From: Antrihabitans auranticaus
Lineage (GTDB): Bacteria; Actinomycetota; Actinomycetes; Mycobacteriales; Mycobacteriaceae
Assembly: GCF_016481275.1 (NCBI RefSeq)
Contig: NZ_JAEMNW010000004.1
Coordinates: forward strand, 1-64,000
Reading direction: 5' to 3'
DNA length: 64,000 nucleotides
The notes under the pieces: generated by a model
The model's input: only the letters and a program-made list of their open reading frames with translations
What the model was told of the DNA's origin: nothing
Databases searched by the model: none
In this document: positions 45,708 to 54,464 of the stretch, piece by piece
Position numbering within the stretch: the first letter of the stretch is position 1
Layout: every line of letters starts with the position of its first letter
Program-made: the position numbers and the translations under genes

Positions 45708-46664
45708 GTGGCCATTACCGGCGCACTACGTAAGCGGCACCTCGATGCGGTGCAAGGGTCTGCGGACCTCGGCGACTTCGGCACACTGCTGGTGTACGAG
45801 CTCGTGCCGGGTCGCAAGTCCTTCTCCGTTGTCGATGCCGACCACTCACACGTCCTCGCCTCGGGTTCTATCAGGGACGGCGCGGTCGACGCCGCCGCAC
45901 TGGGATCCTCGGTCACCCAAGCATGGGCGCTGCTCGACTCCGTGTCGACGGAACCCGAGGCGGTCGTCGTGCTCGGACCGTTGGGCGAAAGCAGCGAAGT
46001 CGAACTGGTACTCGAGTTGGGGTTCTCGGCACCGGTGCTGCATGTGTCCGAGGCGGCACCGATACCTGCACCTGAACCGGAACCGATAGTTGTCCCGATC
46101 GAACCTCCCGCGTCCGCCGAGGTTGTCGCCCCACCGCCGTCGGCCAAGGCCCCTCGTTCGAAGACGATCCTGATGCTCGCGGGCGCCGCGCTGATCGGAG
46201 CCATCGCGTTGGCGGTCGCAAGCCTTCTCGCGGTGTCTTCGGCCGTGGAGCAAGCTCCGGTTGTCGCCAACGCGCCCGCACCCGCGCCTCCCGAAGTCGC
46301 GGTCGGTGGCGAGCCGTCCGTTCAGGCGCTGGTTCCGCTATCGACGGCTGAGCAGCCGCCGATCGTCGAGGATCGATCTGTCGACGTCGTCGCGCCAGTC
46401 GAGCAGGTCCCGGCGCCACCAGTCGTCCCGCCACCAGTCGTCCCATCACCAGTTGTCGCGCCACCAGTTGTCGCAGCGCCGCCAGTTGTCACGCAGCAGG
46501 CGCCTGCTGCACCGCCGGCGCCGGCGCGGGTCGGCCCACCGAATGCGTTCTGGCTCTTCCCCGGTGAGTCGCCACCACCACCGCCGTACGCGTCCCGTGC
46601 GGAGATCGCGCAGTGGTGGGCCAACCACGAAGCCTTGAAGAATCGCTGGCTACACGGCGGTTAG
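45708..46664 (+). CDS. Single-pass membrane protein with proline-rich repeats
   Basis: A 318-residue protein. Residues 1-115 form a globular cytosolic part (LLVYELVPGRKSFSVVDAD). A Pro-rich linker leads to one membrane helix at about 152-175. Outside it lies a long Pro/Val-rich region with repeats of PPVV and PVV, and a conserved-looking end, ARVGPPNAFWLFPGESPPPPP then IAQWWANHEALK. A role in the cell envelope is plausible, but the function is unknown. It has a GTG start. The convergent ABC-permease gene overlaps its stop by 4 bases. Confidence 0.75.
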   Translation: MAITGALRKRHLDAVQGSADLGDFGTLLVYELVPGRKSFSVVDADHSHVLASGSIRDGAVDAAALGSSVTQAWALLDSVSTEPEAVVVLGPLGESSEVELVLELGFSAPVLHVSEAAPIPAPEPEPIVVPIEPPASAEVVAPPPSAKAPRSKTILMLAGAALIGAIALAVASLLAVSSAVEQAPVVANAPAPAPPEVAVGGEPSVQALVPLSTAEQPPIVEDRSVDVVAPVEQVPAPPVVPPPVVPSPVVAPPVVAAPPVVTQQAPAAPPAPARVGPPNAFWLFPGESPPPPPYASRAEIAQWWANHEALKNRWLHGG

Positions 46665-47428
46665 CGAACGGTCCGCTGCTTGAACAAGACAGCCGACCAC
46701 ACGTACCCGGCGACGCCTATTGCCACGCACCACGCCACGGCGAGAGCGGCGTTGTTGCCGATCTCGGTTCCCATCAGCAGACCGCGCAGTGTTTCGATGA
46801 TCGGCGTGACGGGCTGGTTTCGGGCAACCCAGTGCAACCATGTGGGCATGGTTTCCGGTGGCACGAAAGCGCTGCTCACGTACGGCAGGAACATCAGGAA
46901 GAACGTGAATCCGTTTGCGGCTTCGGGGTTCTTGGCGAGCAGGCCGAGCGCGACCGACAGCCACGAGATCGCGACCACGAACATGGCGATCAGAAGGATC
47001 GCGCCGAGCCAGCGCAGTGGATCGGCGGTGGGCCGGAAGCCGATCGCGACCGCGAGAATCATGACGACGCCGGTCGAAACGAGGTTGCGCACAAGGCTGC
47101 CGCCGACGTGTCCGGTGAGTACCGCTGATCGTGAGATCGACATCGTGCGAAACCGGTCGATGATGCCGTCGGTCATGTCGGTCGACACGCTGACCGCTGT
47201 GGTGCCGGCCCCGAAACCCGCGCACAGCAAGATGATTCCGGGAACCACGTAGTTGATGTACTCGCCGCTGACCCGCATTGCGCCGCCGAAGACATAGACG
47301 AACATCAGCAGGATCATGACCGGCAGTGCCACTGTCATGATCATCGTGTCGGGACTGCGGAGGGTGTGGCGCATGCTGCGGCGCAGCATCGTCGCGGAGT
47401 CGGTCATTGCGTATCCGAGTGCATTCAT
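46661..47428 (-). CDS. ABC-2 type transporter permease (DrrB-like)
   Basis: A 255-residue membrane protein with six predicted helices and the ABC-2 signature near the centre (ATTAVSVSTDMTDGIIDRFRT interrupted here for length). The segment FTFFLMFLPYVSSAFVPPETMP with a later QPVTPIIETLRGLL is typical of daunorubicin-type exporter permeases. It overlaps the ATPase gene by 4 bases, so the two form one exporter. Substrate unknown, probably a hydrophobic drug or lipid. Confidence 0.9.
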   Translation of the reverse strand: MNALGYAMTDSATMLRRSMRHTLRSPDTMIMTVALPVMILLMFVYVFGGAMRVSGEYINYVVPGIILLCAGFGAGTTAVSVSTDMTDGIIDRFRTMSISRSAVLTGHVGGSLVRNLVSTGVVMILAVAIGFRPTADPLRWLGAILLIAMFVVAISWLSVALGLLAKNPEAANGFTFFLMFLPYVSSAFVPPETMPTWLHWVARNQPVTPIIETLRGLLMGTEIGNNAALAVAWCVAIGVAGYVWSAVLFKQRTVR

Positions 47429-48381
47429 GGTGGTGCCACCTTGTCGGTGTGGGGCTGGCCGGTGAGTGCGAAGAAGACGTCGTCGAGGTCGGGAGTGTGG
47501 ACCGCAAAGTTGTCGACGGTGATCGCTTCGTCATCGAAACGGTCGAAGAGGGCCTTGATCGCTCCGACGCTGCCGTCGGAGGGAACCTGGAGAGACAATG
47601 CTTCGTCGTCCCGCAGCGCTGGACCGAGCGCTCGCGCAGCGGCGTCCAGCTGCGCGGAATCGGCGAATTCGAGAAGGACGTGACCGCCCGGGACAAGGCG
47701 TTTCAGTTCGGCCGGTGAGCCCTCTGCGACAAGCTGTCCGTGGTCCAGTACCGCGACGAGGTCGGAAAGTTGGTCGGCCTCTTCGAGGTACTGAGTCGTG
47801 AGAAAGACGGTCACTCCGCCCGCGGCGAGCTCGCGAATGATCTGCCACATGTTGCGCCGGCTGCGTGGATCGAGACCTGTCGTCGGCTCGTCGAGAAAGA
47901 CGACCGATGGACTCCCGACCAAACTCATCGCCAGGTCGAGCCGCCGTCGCATGCCGCCCGAGTACGCGCCCGCTCGCTTCTTCGCGGCATCGACGAGGTC
48001 GAAGCGTTCGAGCAGTTCGGTGGCGCGGTGCCGGGCGGTGTGACGACCGAGGTGTAGCAGGTCGCCCATCAGGACGAGGTTCTCTTCGCCGGTCAGTACG
48101 TCGTCGACCGCCGAGTATTGCCCGGTGACGCCGATCGCCGCGCGGACCGCCGCGGGCTCGTGCGCAAGATCGTGCCCGGCGACTCGGACGTCTCCGCCGT
48201 CTGCGGCGACGAGCGTCGACAAGATCTGGACGGTTGTGGTCTTCCCGGCACCGTTCGGGCCGAGGAGTGAAAAGATGCTTCCCGCGGCGACATTCAGGTC
48301 GATGCCGGCCAGCACCTGCTGGTCGCCGAATGATTTCCGGAGTCCGGTGGCAGAGATTGCGGGTTGGCGTGTGGTGGTCAT
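47425..48381 (-). CDS. ABC transporter ATP-binding protein (DrrA-like)
   Basis: A 318-residue ATPase. Walker A is GPNGAGKTTT, the signature is YSGGMRRRLDLAMSL, Walker B is VVFLDEPTTGLD, and the H-loop His follows in the TTQYLEEAD stretch in variant form. The C-terminal extension is typical of DrrA. GAAGAGG lies 6 bases before the ATG. It is divergent from a TetR gene across a 106-base gap full of inverted repeats, the usual layout of a regulated exporter. Confidence 0.93.
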   Translation of the reverse strand: MTTTRQPAISATGLRKSFGDQQVLAGIDLNVAAGSIFSLLGPNGAGKTTTVQILSTLVAADGGDVRVAGHDLAHEPAAVRAAIGVTGQYSAVDDVLTGEENLVLMGDLLHLGRHTARHRATELLERFDLVDAAKKRAGAYSGGMRRRLDLAMSLVGSPSVVFLDEPTTGLDPRSRRNMWQIIRELAAGGVTVFLTTQYLEEADQLSDLVAVLDHGQLVAEGSPAELKRLVPGGHVLLEFADSAQLDAAARALGPALRDDEALSLQVPSDGSVGAIKALFDRFDDEAITVDNFAVHTPDLDDVFFALTGQPHTDKVAPP

Positions 48382-48407
48382 GGTGCCTCTTCTCGCGAAG
48401 CCGTCAG

Positions 48408-48452
48408 AAAACTGTGTACTATCTACACCTGATGTATACGGTACACAGTTTT
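48408..48452. promoter_or_regulatory. Operator region between exporter and TetR genes
   Basis: AAAACTGTGTAC and GTACACAGTTTT form a perfect 12-base inverted repeat 21 bases apart. Inside it are two smaller palindromes: GTGTA-CTATC-TACAC (48413-48427) and TGTA-TACGG-TACA (48433-48445). This is likely where the TetR protein at 48488 binds to control itself and the exporter. Confidence 0.75.
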
Positions 48453-48487
48453 AGGATCGACACAAGCCCCTACGAGGATTGGTGCCA

Positions 48488-49231
48488 ATGACGCAGGATC
48501 CGCCGATCGACGAAGCGTTCGCGATCCCGAAGTCGGTCCAACTGATGTGGGGCCTGGATCAACCCGGATCGCGGGGTCCGCGCAAGGGGCTGACGCTCGA
48601 TCAGGTGCTGGACGCGGCAATCGAGGTCGCCGACGCGGAAGGTCTGGCGGCGCTGTCGATGAGCAGGCTCGCCCGTCAGCTCGGGTTTACGACGATGTCG
48701 GTCTACCGCTACGTCGACAGCAAAGACACCCTCATTCAGGTGCTTTCCGATCGTGTTATCGGTCGGCCGCCCGTTTTCGAGGCCGGACTACCCTGGCGAA
48801 AAGCGTTGGAGGAGTGGGCGTTTGCCGAGTTTGCGGCGATATTCAGGCATCCGTGGTGGCTCGAGATTCCGCTCGCCACACCACCAGCCGGGCCGAACAA
48901 CATGGCATGGCTCGAAGCAGGGCTGCAGGCGTTGTCGCCCACAGCCCTGCCTGAACCACTCAAGTTTCAACTCGTCGCGAATGTGTCGCTGTACGTGATC
49001 GGTCGCGCGCGCGTTATGCGCGAGATGATGAACAGCCTTCCCGAGGAAGACGGTTCATATCCCGCAATGCTCGGCCGGATTCTCGATCCGGAAAAATTTC
49101 CGGCACTGACCAGAGCGCTCTCGTCCCAGATGTTCGAAACCGAAGAGGTCAACTGGGAAGAGGCCGATTTCAGATTCGGTCTCGACCGGCTGCTGGACGG
49201 CTTCGAGAGGTTCGTCGAGGGGTTCGAGTAG
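48488..49231 (+). CDS. TetR family regulator of the adjacent ABC exporter
   Basis: A 247-residue regulator. The helix-turn-helix is LTLDQVLDAAIEVADAEGL and SRLARQLGFTTMSVYRYVDSK. The N-terminal LMWGLDQ and the Trp-rich effector domain match the TetR at 50818, so the two are related. GAGGA lies 9 bases before the chosen ATG at 48488. Divergent orientation and the palindromes in the gap indicate that it represses the DrrAB-like exporter. Its 3' end overlaps the end of the opposing helicase gene by 62 bases. Confidence 0.9.
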   Translation: MTQDPPIDEAFAIPKSVQLMWGLDQPGSRGPRKGLTLDQVLDAAIEVADAEGLAALSMSRLARQLGFTTMSVYRYVDSKDTLIQVLSDRVIGRPPVFEAGLPWRKALEEWAFAEFAAIFRHPWWLEIPLATPPAGPNNMAWLEAGLQALSPTALPEPLKFQLVANVSLYVIGRARVMREMMNSLPEEDGSYPAMLGRILDPEKFPALTRALSSQMFETEEVNWEEADFRFGLDRLLDGFERFVEGFE

Positions 49232-50591
49232 CTTCGCCGCTCATGCCGACCCCGCCGCTGCGTCCGACGCCGCCACCGCGACCGGAGCCCGCACTGCGGC
49301 TCGCGCCGCTACTGTGGCCGCCGGTGCGACCGCCACCGCTGTTGCGGCTGCTCCCGCCTGCGCGCGGCGGTGTGCGACGGGGGCCGCCGACCTGCGTTTC
49401 GATACGAATGCTCGGCTTCACGTACGGTGCGACCTCGCCGACCAGCGCGGTAACCGGCGCGGACTCGGCAGTGACCTGCTGTGGTGTGACCTTGATCGAG
49501 GCCTTGCGCATGAGCTGCGCTAGGTCGCGACGCTGATCCGGAAGGACGACCGTCACGACGTCGCCGGCACTGCCCGCGCGTGCGGTGCGGCCGGAACGGT
49601 GCAGGTAGGCCTTGTGCTCGGCCGGCGGGTCGACGTGAACAACCAGTTCGACGTCGTCGACGTGCACGCCACGGGCCGCGACGTCGGTAGCGACGAGCAC
49701 CTTGGCGGTGCCTGCGGCGAACAAAGCGAGGTTGCGATCACGTGCGGCCTGCGAGAGGTTGCCGTGCAGATCGACGGACGGGATACCCGCGTCGGTCAGC
49801 TGCTTGGCCAGCTTGCGGGCCTGATGCTTCGTGCGCATGAACAGGATTCGGCGGCCGGTGCCGGAGGCGAGCTTGTGCACGAGCACGCGCTTGGCCTCTG
49901 CGCCGTTGACGTCGAATACGTGGTGCGTCATCGCCGCGACGGGGGAGTTGGCGTCGTCGACGGAATGCGTGACCGGGTTCTGCATGAAGCGAGCGACCAA
50001 TTTGTCGACGCCGTTGTCCAGGGTCGCCGAGAAGAGTAGACGCTGGCCACCGCGCGGGGTTGCCGCGAGGAGACGGGTGACGACGGGCAGGAAGCCGAGG
50101 TCGGCCATGTGATCGGCCTCGTCGAGGATCGTCACCTGGACGGCGTCGAGCGATACGAAACGCTGCTTCATCAAGTCTTCGAGACGACCGGGGCAGGCGA
50201 CGACGATGTCGACACCGTTCTGCAGAGCCTGAACCTGACGGCCCTGCGGCACGCCGCCGAAGATCGTGGTGACGCGCAGTCCGGCGGTCTTTGCGAGCGG
50301 TTCGAGCGCATTGGCGATCTGGGTTGCCAGTTCGCGGGTGGGGGCGAGCACGAGGCCGGCCGGGCGCTTGGGCTGGCTCTTCGCCCCGTCCGCGAGGCGA
50401 CTGACGAGCGGGATGGCGAAGGCTAGCGTCTTACCACTGCCGGTCTTGCCGCGTCCGAGAACGTCCTTGCCTGCGAGAGTGTCGGGCAGGGTGTCGATCT
50501 GAATGGGGAACGGCGCGAGGATTCCGGCCGATTCGAGGGTCTTGACGAGCGATGAGCGCACGCCGAGGGAAGCAAAAGTCGTTTGTGTCAT
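49170..50591 (-). CDS. DEAD-box RNA helicase
   Basis: A 473-residue helicase. Q motif near FASLGVRSSLVKTL, motif I GRGKTGSGKT, Ia PTRELATQ, II DEAD in ILDEADHMADLG, III SAT, and VI HRSGRTARAG. The last 70 residues are Gly/Ser/Arg-rich (GGSSRNSGGGRTGGH), an RNA-binding tail. It remodels RNA, probably in ribosome assembly or decay. I chose the ATG at 50591 (MTQTTFASLG); the frame extends to 50675. The Arg-rich end is antisense to the last 62 bases of the TetR gene. Confidence 0.92.
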   Translation of the reverse strand: MTQTTFASLGVRSSLVKTLESAGILAPFPIQIDTLPDTLAGKDVLGRGKTGSGKTLAFAIPLVSRLADGAKSQPKRPAGLVLAPTRELATQIANALEPLAKTAGLRVTTIFGGVPQGRQVQALQNGVDIVVACPGRLEDLMKQRFVSLDAVQVTILDEADHMADLGFLPVVTRLLAATPRGGQRLLFSATLDNGVDKLVARFMQNPVTHSVDDANSPVAAMTHHVFDVNGAEAKRVLVHKLASGTGRRILFMRTKHQARKLAKQLTDAGIPSVDLHGNLSQAARDRNLALFAAGTAKVLVATDVAARGVHVDDVELVVHVDPPAEHKAYLHRSGRTARAGSAGDVVTVVLPDQRRDLAQLMRKASIKVTPQQVTAESAPVTALVGEVAPYVKPSIRIETQVGGPRRTPPRAGGSSRNSGGGRTGGHSSGASRSAGSGRGGGVGRSGGVGMSGEATRTPRRTSRSRPAAGRDRI

Positions 50592-50780
50592 TCGGGTTTG
50601 GGTGCCTTTCGGGCATTGGGTGCCCGAAAAGAACAACTTCGAAATCGACATCGCGGGCACAGCGATTGCGGCCACTGGCCGCTCTGAGTGCCGCAGTCGT
50701 GCCGCACTGTTGGTCCAAGACTAACGCATTTTCGATGCAGAAGTGACGGGTGTAGCGACCGTCACCCTGTCGGCAGGTAT

Positions 50781-50788
50781 CGTATACG
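50781..50788. promoter_or_regulatory. Palindrome before the second TetR gene
   Basis: The 8-base palindrome CGTATACG, followed by CCGTAC, lies 30 bases before the TTG start at 50818. The word GTATACG also occurs in the operator of the related TetR at 48488, suggesting a common binding site type. Confidence 0.5.
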
Positions 50789-50817
50789 CCGTACGGAAAC
50801 GCGACGAAGGGTATGCC

Positions 50818-51576
50818 TTGGCCACCGAGTACAGCGGTTCGGGCGATCCGCAGCGAACTATCGAGTTGCTGTGGGGCGTGTCCACCCGCTCGTCGAAGGG
50901 GCCGAAGCCGAAATTGACGGTGGCCGAAGTCACTTCAGCAGCAGTCGACCACGCCGACGCCGAGGGGCTCTCGGGCCTCTCGATTCGTAGGTTGGCCGAC
51001 CGGCTCGGGGTTTCGACGATGAATCTCTACACCTACGTCCCGTCGAAGGCGGAACTCATCGACTTGATGGTCGACCGGGTCTTGGGTGAGGTGCTCGACG
51101 GTTACGGCGACGCGTCCGGCTGGCGGACGGGTTTGGAGCGGATCGCGGCAACCAATTGGGCCCTCTACGAACGCCATCCGTGGCTGCTCGGAGTGTCGAC
51201 TGCGCGCGGCCCGCTGGGTCCGAACGTAATGATGAAATACGAGCTCGAGTTGGCCGCGATCGAGGGCATCGGGCTTACCGACGTCGAAATGGATTCGGTA
51301 CTGAGCCTCGTGCTCTGGCACACCGAGTCGACGGCGCGCCGCGTCGCAGACGCCGCAGAGGCGGTCCGGCAGTCGGGGCTCAGCGATGTGGAGTGGTGGG
51401 AGCGTAGTGGTCCCGTATTGGCTCAGGTCGCCGACTTCACGCGCTACCCGGTCGCCGGCCGGGTCGGGGCTGCGTCGGGGGAGCAGCATCAGGCTGCGTC
51501 CGACGTGGCGACGGCCTTCGAGTTCGGGTTGGCCCGGATACTCGACGGCGTCGCCGTCCTGATCGATCGCCGTTAG
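50818..51576 (+). CDS. TetR family regulator (related to 48488)
   Basis: A 252-residue regulator. Its helix-turn-helix is LTVAEVTSAAVDHADAEGL and RRLADRLGVSTMNLYTYVPSK. The N-terminal IELLWGVSTRSSKGPKPK matches the LMWGLDQ...GPRK of the exporter regulator, so they share a subfamily. I use the TTG at 50818, with GAAGGG about 7 bases upstream; the frame opens at 50743. No transporter is next to it, so its target is unknown beyond likely self-control. It overlaps the convergent bcp stop by 4 bases. Confidence 0.85.
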   Translation: MATEYSGSGDPQRTIELLWGVSTRSSKGPKPKLTVAEVTSAAVDHADAEGLSGLSIRRLADRLGVSTMNLYTYVPSKAELIDLMVDRVLGEVLDGYGDASGWRTGLERIAATNWALYERHPWLLGVSTARGPLGPNVMMKYELELAAIEGIGLTDVEMDSVLSLVLWHTESTARRVADAAEAVRQSGLSDVEWWERSGPVLAQVADFTRYPVAGRVGAASGEQHQAASDVATAFEFGLARILDGVAVLIDRR

Positions 51577-52046
51577 ACCGAAAGGTCCCGGCGCAACTTC
51601 GCGACGTGGCCGGTCGCCCGGACGTTGTACTGGGCGACGGCGATCTTGCCGTTCTCGTCGACGACGAACGTCGAACGGATCACGCCCTGAACCGTTTTGC
51701 CGTACATCGTCTTCTCGCCGTAGGCGGCGTAGGCCTCGAGGGTCGTGCGTTCCGGGTCCGAGAGCAGCGGGAAGGTCAGCCCCTCGGCATCGCGGAACTT
51801 CGCGAGCTTCGCCGGTTTGTCCGGGGAAATTCCCACGACGTCCAGACCGGCGCCGTCCAGTTCGGCGAGACTGTCGCGGAAGTCGCACGCCTGCTTGGTG
51901 CAGCCGGGCGTCGACGCAGCCGGATAGAAGTACACGATCACCTTGCGTCCGCGGTAATCGCTCAGGGATACGTCGTTGCCGTCTGCGTCGGGAAGCGTGA
52001 AGGCGGGTGCCTCGTCGCCAACGCTGAGTCTGCTGTTCGCGGTCAC
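51573..52046 (-). CDS. bcp: Bcp-type thiol peroxidase (peroxiredoxin)
   Basis: A 157-residue peroxiredoxin of the BCP/PrxQ group. The peroxidatic Cys49 is in TPGCTKQACDFRD, with the resolving Cys54 five residues later. The protein reduces peroxides using thioredoxin-type donors. The C-terminal TGHVAKLRRDLSV is as in M. tuberculosis Rv2521, as I remember it. Together with the DUF3618 gene, FAS-I and acpS it recalls the Rv2520c-Rv2524c block, here with extra genes inserted. It has a GTG start. Confidence 0.95.
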   Translation of the reverse strand: MTANSRLSVGDEAPAFTLPDADGNDVSLSDYRGRKVIVYFYPAASTPGCTKQACDFRDSLAELDGAGLDVVGISPDKPAKLAKFRDAEGLTFPLLSDPERTTLEAYAAYGEKTMYGKTVQGVIRSTFVVDENGKIAVAQYNVRATGHVAKLRRDLSV

Positions 52047-52053
52047 GGCAGCC

Positions 52054-52059
52054 AGCGTA
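52054..52059 (-). promoter_or_regulatory. Candidate leaderless -10 element of bcp
   Basis: TACGCT on the minus strand ends 7 bases before the GTG at 52046. Confidence 0.45.
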
Positions 52060-52173
52060 GGGGAAGTACGGCGGGGATACTGCGGCGGTTGGCCATCTGC
52101 TCTACGGTTGACGCAGGAGCACCGGTAGTGTCGGTCGCGACTTCAAGACACATGCGAACAAGTTGGAGGACAC

Positions 52174-52395
52174 GTGTCAAAGGACACCGAGCGTATTGAG
52201 CGTGAGATCGAAGCCGCCCGGAATCAGCTCGCTGCGACGCTCGACGAACTCAGTGTCCGCGCAAATCCGAAGCGGATCGCGGACAACGCCAAGGCTTCGG
52301 TAGTTGCCAAGGTCAACGAGCCTGCCGTGAAGTACAGCCTGATCGGCGCCGCACTCTTGTTCGTTCTACTTCTGCTGGTGAAGATCTTCCGCTGA
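52174..52395 (+). CDS. DUF3618 family small membrane protein (Rv2520c-like)
   Basis: A 73-residue protein. It has a charged helical N-terminus (SKDTERIEREIEAARNQLAA), then one membrane helix at the C-terminus (LIGAALLFVLLLLVKIF). The pattern with ANPKRIADNAK is that of DUF3618. It is probably anchored at the inner face. Function unknown. GGAGG stands 6 bases before the GTG, a stronger ribosome site than most here. A good terminator follows. Confidence 0.88.
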   Translation: MSKDTERIEREIEAARNQLAATLDELSVRANPKRIADNAKASVVAKVNEPAVKYSLIGAALLFVLLLLVKIFR

Positions 52396-52414
52396 GCTAG
52401 CCGTCGCACCTGAA

Positions 52415-52445
52415 GCCTCCGACCTGCACGGGTCGGAGGCTTTTT
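52415..52445 (+). terminator. Intrinsic terminator after the DUF3618 gene
   Basis: GCCTCCGACC pairs perfectly with GGTCGGAGGC over a 6-base loop and is followed by TTTTT. It ends the short transcript 20 bases after the stop. Confidence 0.92.
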
Positions 52446-52494
52446 GCTGTCAACCGGGTCGGACGGACGCGGTTTCGGAATGCATCGGCAATTT

Positions 52495-52531
52495 GCTACT
52501 CTGACGTAGCTTTTATGCTACGCCAACGTAG
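52495..52531. promoter_or_regulatory. Cluster of CTACG/CGTAG half-sites before the acyl-CoA dehydrogenase
   Basis: Four 5-base half-sites alternate in orientation: GCTAC (52495), GTAGC (52506), GCTAC (52517) and CGTAG (52527). Adjacent ones form perfect inverted repeats. This looks like a double operator for a dimeric repressor, probably TetR-like, just upstream of the 52596 gene. Confidence 0.65.
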
Positions 52532-52595
52532 AAATTGGAGTCGACGCCGCCCGTTCGGTCCAGTCGTGCTCCGTCCCGAAAGGAACTTCACGGCT

Positions 52596-54464
52596 GTGAC
52601 TGCATTGTTCAACCCGCACGCGCCCGACTTCTCCGAGTTCGACGCCGAAACGAGTCGCATCTTCGAGGCGACCATCGAATTCTTCGAACAGCGCGGCAAG
52701 CGGGTGCTCGTCGAAGAGGATCGCGAGCGCGTCTGGTACGCGGATTTTCTCGACTTCGTGAAGCGCGAGCGAGTCTTCGCGACGCTGCTCACCCCTGCGC
52801 GGGACGCAAGCGCCGATCCTGACAAGCGTTGGGACACAGCTCGAATCGCGATGATGAGCAAGATCCTCGGCTTCTACAGCATCCAGTACTGGTACGTCTG
52901 GCAGGTGACGATCCTCGGACTCGGACCGATCTGGCAGAGTGACAACGACAAGGCACGCCAGCGGGCCGTGGACCTCCTCGAGTCGGGTGGGATCTTTGCG
53001 TTCGGACTGTCGGAGAAAGAACACGGCGCCGACATCTACACCACCGACATGGTGCTGACGCCTAATGCCACGCGCGGCTTCAAAGCTAACGGTGGCAAGT
53101 ACTACATCGGCAACGGCAACCAGGCCGGCATGGTCTCCGTCTTCGGCCGCCGCTCCGATATCGACGGGCCCGACGGCTACGTCTTCTTCGTGGTCGACAG
53201 CCAGCACCGCGCCTACAAGCTGCGTGGCAACGTCGTGGCCAGCCAGATGTACGTCGCAGCCTTCGACCTCGAGAACTACCCGGTGCGCGAAGAGGACATC
53301 CTGCACACCGGCCAGGCCGCCTTCGACGCCGCGATCAACACCGTGAACGTCGGAAAATTCAATCTTGGCTTCGGTGCGGTCGGACTCGTCGAGCATGCGT
53401 TCCACGAGGCACTGACGCACGCCGAGAACCGTGTCCTGTTCCAGTCGAAGGTCACCGAGTTCGCACAGGTGCGCCAGCTGTTCACCGACACCTACGCGCG
53501 ACTGCAGGGCATGAAACTCTTCAGCGAACGCGCAATCGACTACATGCGTTCCGCGTCTCGGGACGATCGCCGCTACCTGCTATACAACTCGATCGAAAAG
53601 ATGACGGTGACCCGCCAGGGTTTGCGCTCGATGGAGGCGATGTCGGATGTCATCTCCGCCAGGGGTTTCGAGAAGGACACCGTCTTCCAGATGGCGACCC
53701 TGGGCGTGTGGGGGCTGCCGAAGCTCGAAGGCACTGTGCATATCAACCTCGGACTCGCGCTGAAGTTCATGCCGAACTATCTGTTCAACCCGACCGATCC
53801 CAGTCTCGCGCTGCTGGCACTGCGCCGACCGGACAGGGCTGACGACAGCCGCATTCCCGAATCGGCATTCCGGCCGGTCTTTGCGGCGTCACGGCGCGCG
53901 ATTCGCGCAGCGTCACCGCTGATAGACCGACTGCGCCGCACGCCCGCTGCATTGGTGCCCGTACCGACCCGGCGCGATGATGCGGACGACGCGTTCCTCT
54001 TCGACCAGGGGCCGACCAAGGACCTCTTCAAAGTCCGCTTCCACGATTGGCGACCGACGTTCGACGGTTTCGCGCACGTCCCGAACGTCGGACGCTTCGT
54101 CGAGCAGATCGACGCGCTGCAGGCACTGCTCGGAACGGCGCCGCCGTCGAAGGCGCAGCGCCGGGACCTGGACTTCCTGCTCTCGATCGCCGAGATGTTC
54201 TCACTGGTTCCGTACGCGGAGCTCATCCTGCAGCAGGCTGCGATCGAGGGGACCTCGACGGCGATCATCGACCAGATCTTCGACGTTCTCGTTCGTGAGT
54301 TCTCGGTTCACGCGGTCACGCTCAACAGCAAGGCCTCCGCGACGGCGACACAGCAGGCGGCAGCGCTCGCATGTATCCGTCGGCCGGCGGCAGATGCCGA
54401 CCGGTTCGAGAAGGTGTGGACCGAGGCTCGCGCCCTCGCGGGCACCTACGAGATGAATCCCTAG
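52596..54464 (+). CDS. Large acyl-CoA dehydrogenase/oxidase-type flavoprotein
   Basis: A 622-residue protein of the acyl-CoA dehydrogenase superfamily, longer than the usual 380-400 residues and closer to acyl-CoA oxidases in layout. FAD and substrate segments are FAFGLSEKEHGADIYTTDM and the following beta domain (GGKYYIGNGNQAGMVSVFG), then the helical C-terminal half. It should oxidise an acyl-CoA thioester in fatty-acid breakdown. The GTG at 52596 (TALFNPHAPDFSEF) is preferred to an upstream start at 52515, which would place the operator inside the gene. The stop overlaps that of the convergent TetR gene. Confidence 0.87.
   Translation: MTALFNPHAPDFSEFDAETSRIFEATIEFFEQRGKRVLVEEDRERVWYADFLDFVKRERVFATLLTPARDASADPDKRWDTARIAMMSKILGFYSIQYWYVWQVTILGLGPIWQSDNDKARQRAVDLLESGGIFAFGLSEKEHGADIYTTDMVLTPNATRGFKANGGKYYIGNGNQAGMVSVFGRRSDIDGPDGYVFFVVDSQHRAYKLRGNVVASQMYVAAFDLENYPVREEDILHTGQAAFDAAINTVNVGKFNLGFGAVGLVEHAFHEALTHAENRVLFQSKVTEFAQVRQLFTDTYARLQGMKLFSERAIDYMRSASRDDRRYLLYNSIEKMTVTRQGLRSMEAMSDVISARGFEKDTVFQMATLGVWGLPKLEGTVHINLGLALKFMPNYLFNPTDPSLALLALRRPDRADDSRIPESAFRPVFAASRRAIRAASPLIDRLRRTPAALVPVPTRRDDADDAFLFDQGPTKDLFKVRFHDWRPTFDGFAHVPNVGRFVEQIDALQALLGTAPPSKAQRRDLDFLLSIAEMFSLVPYAELILQQAAIEGTSTAIIDQIFDVLVREFSVHAVTLNSKASATATQQAAALACIRRPAADADRFEKVWTEARALAGTYEMNP

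Noticed and set aside
52515..52595. Upstream extension of the acyl-CoA dehydrogenase
   Set aside because: The extra 27 residues are Arg-rich and unlike the family, and would place the operator-like repeats inside the gene.
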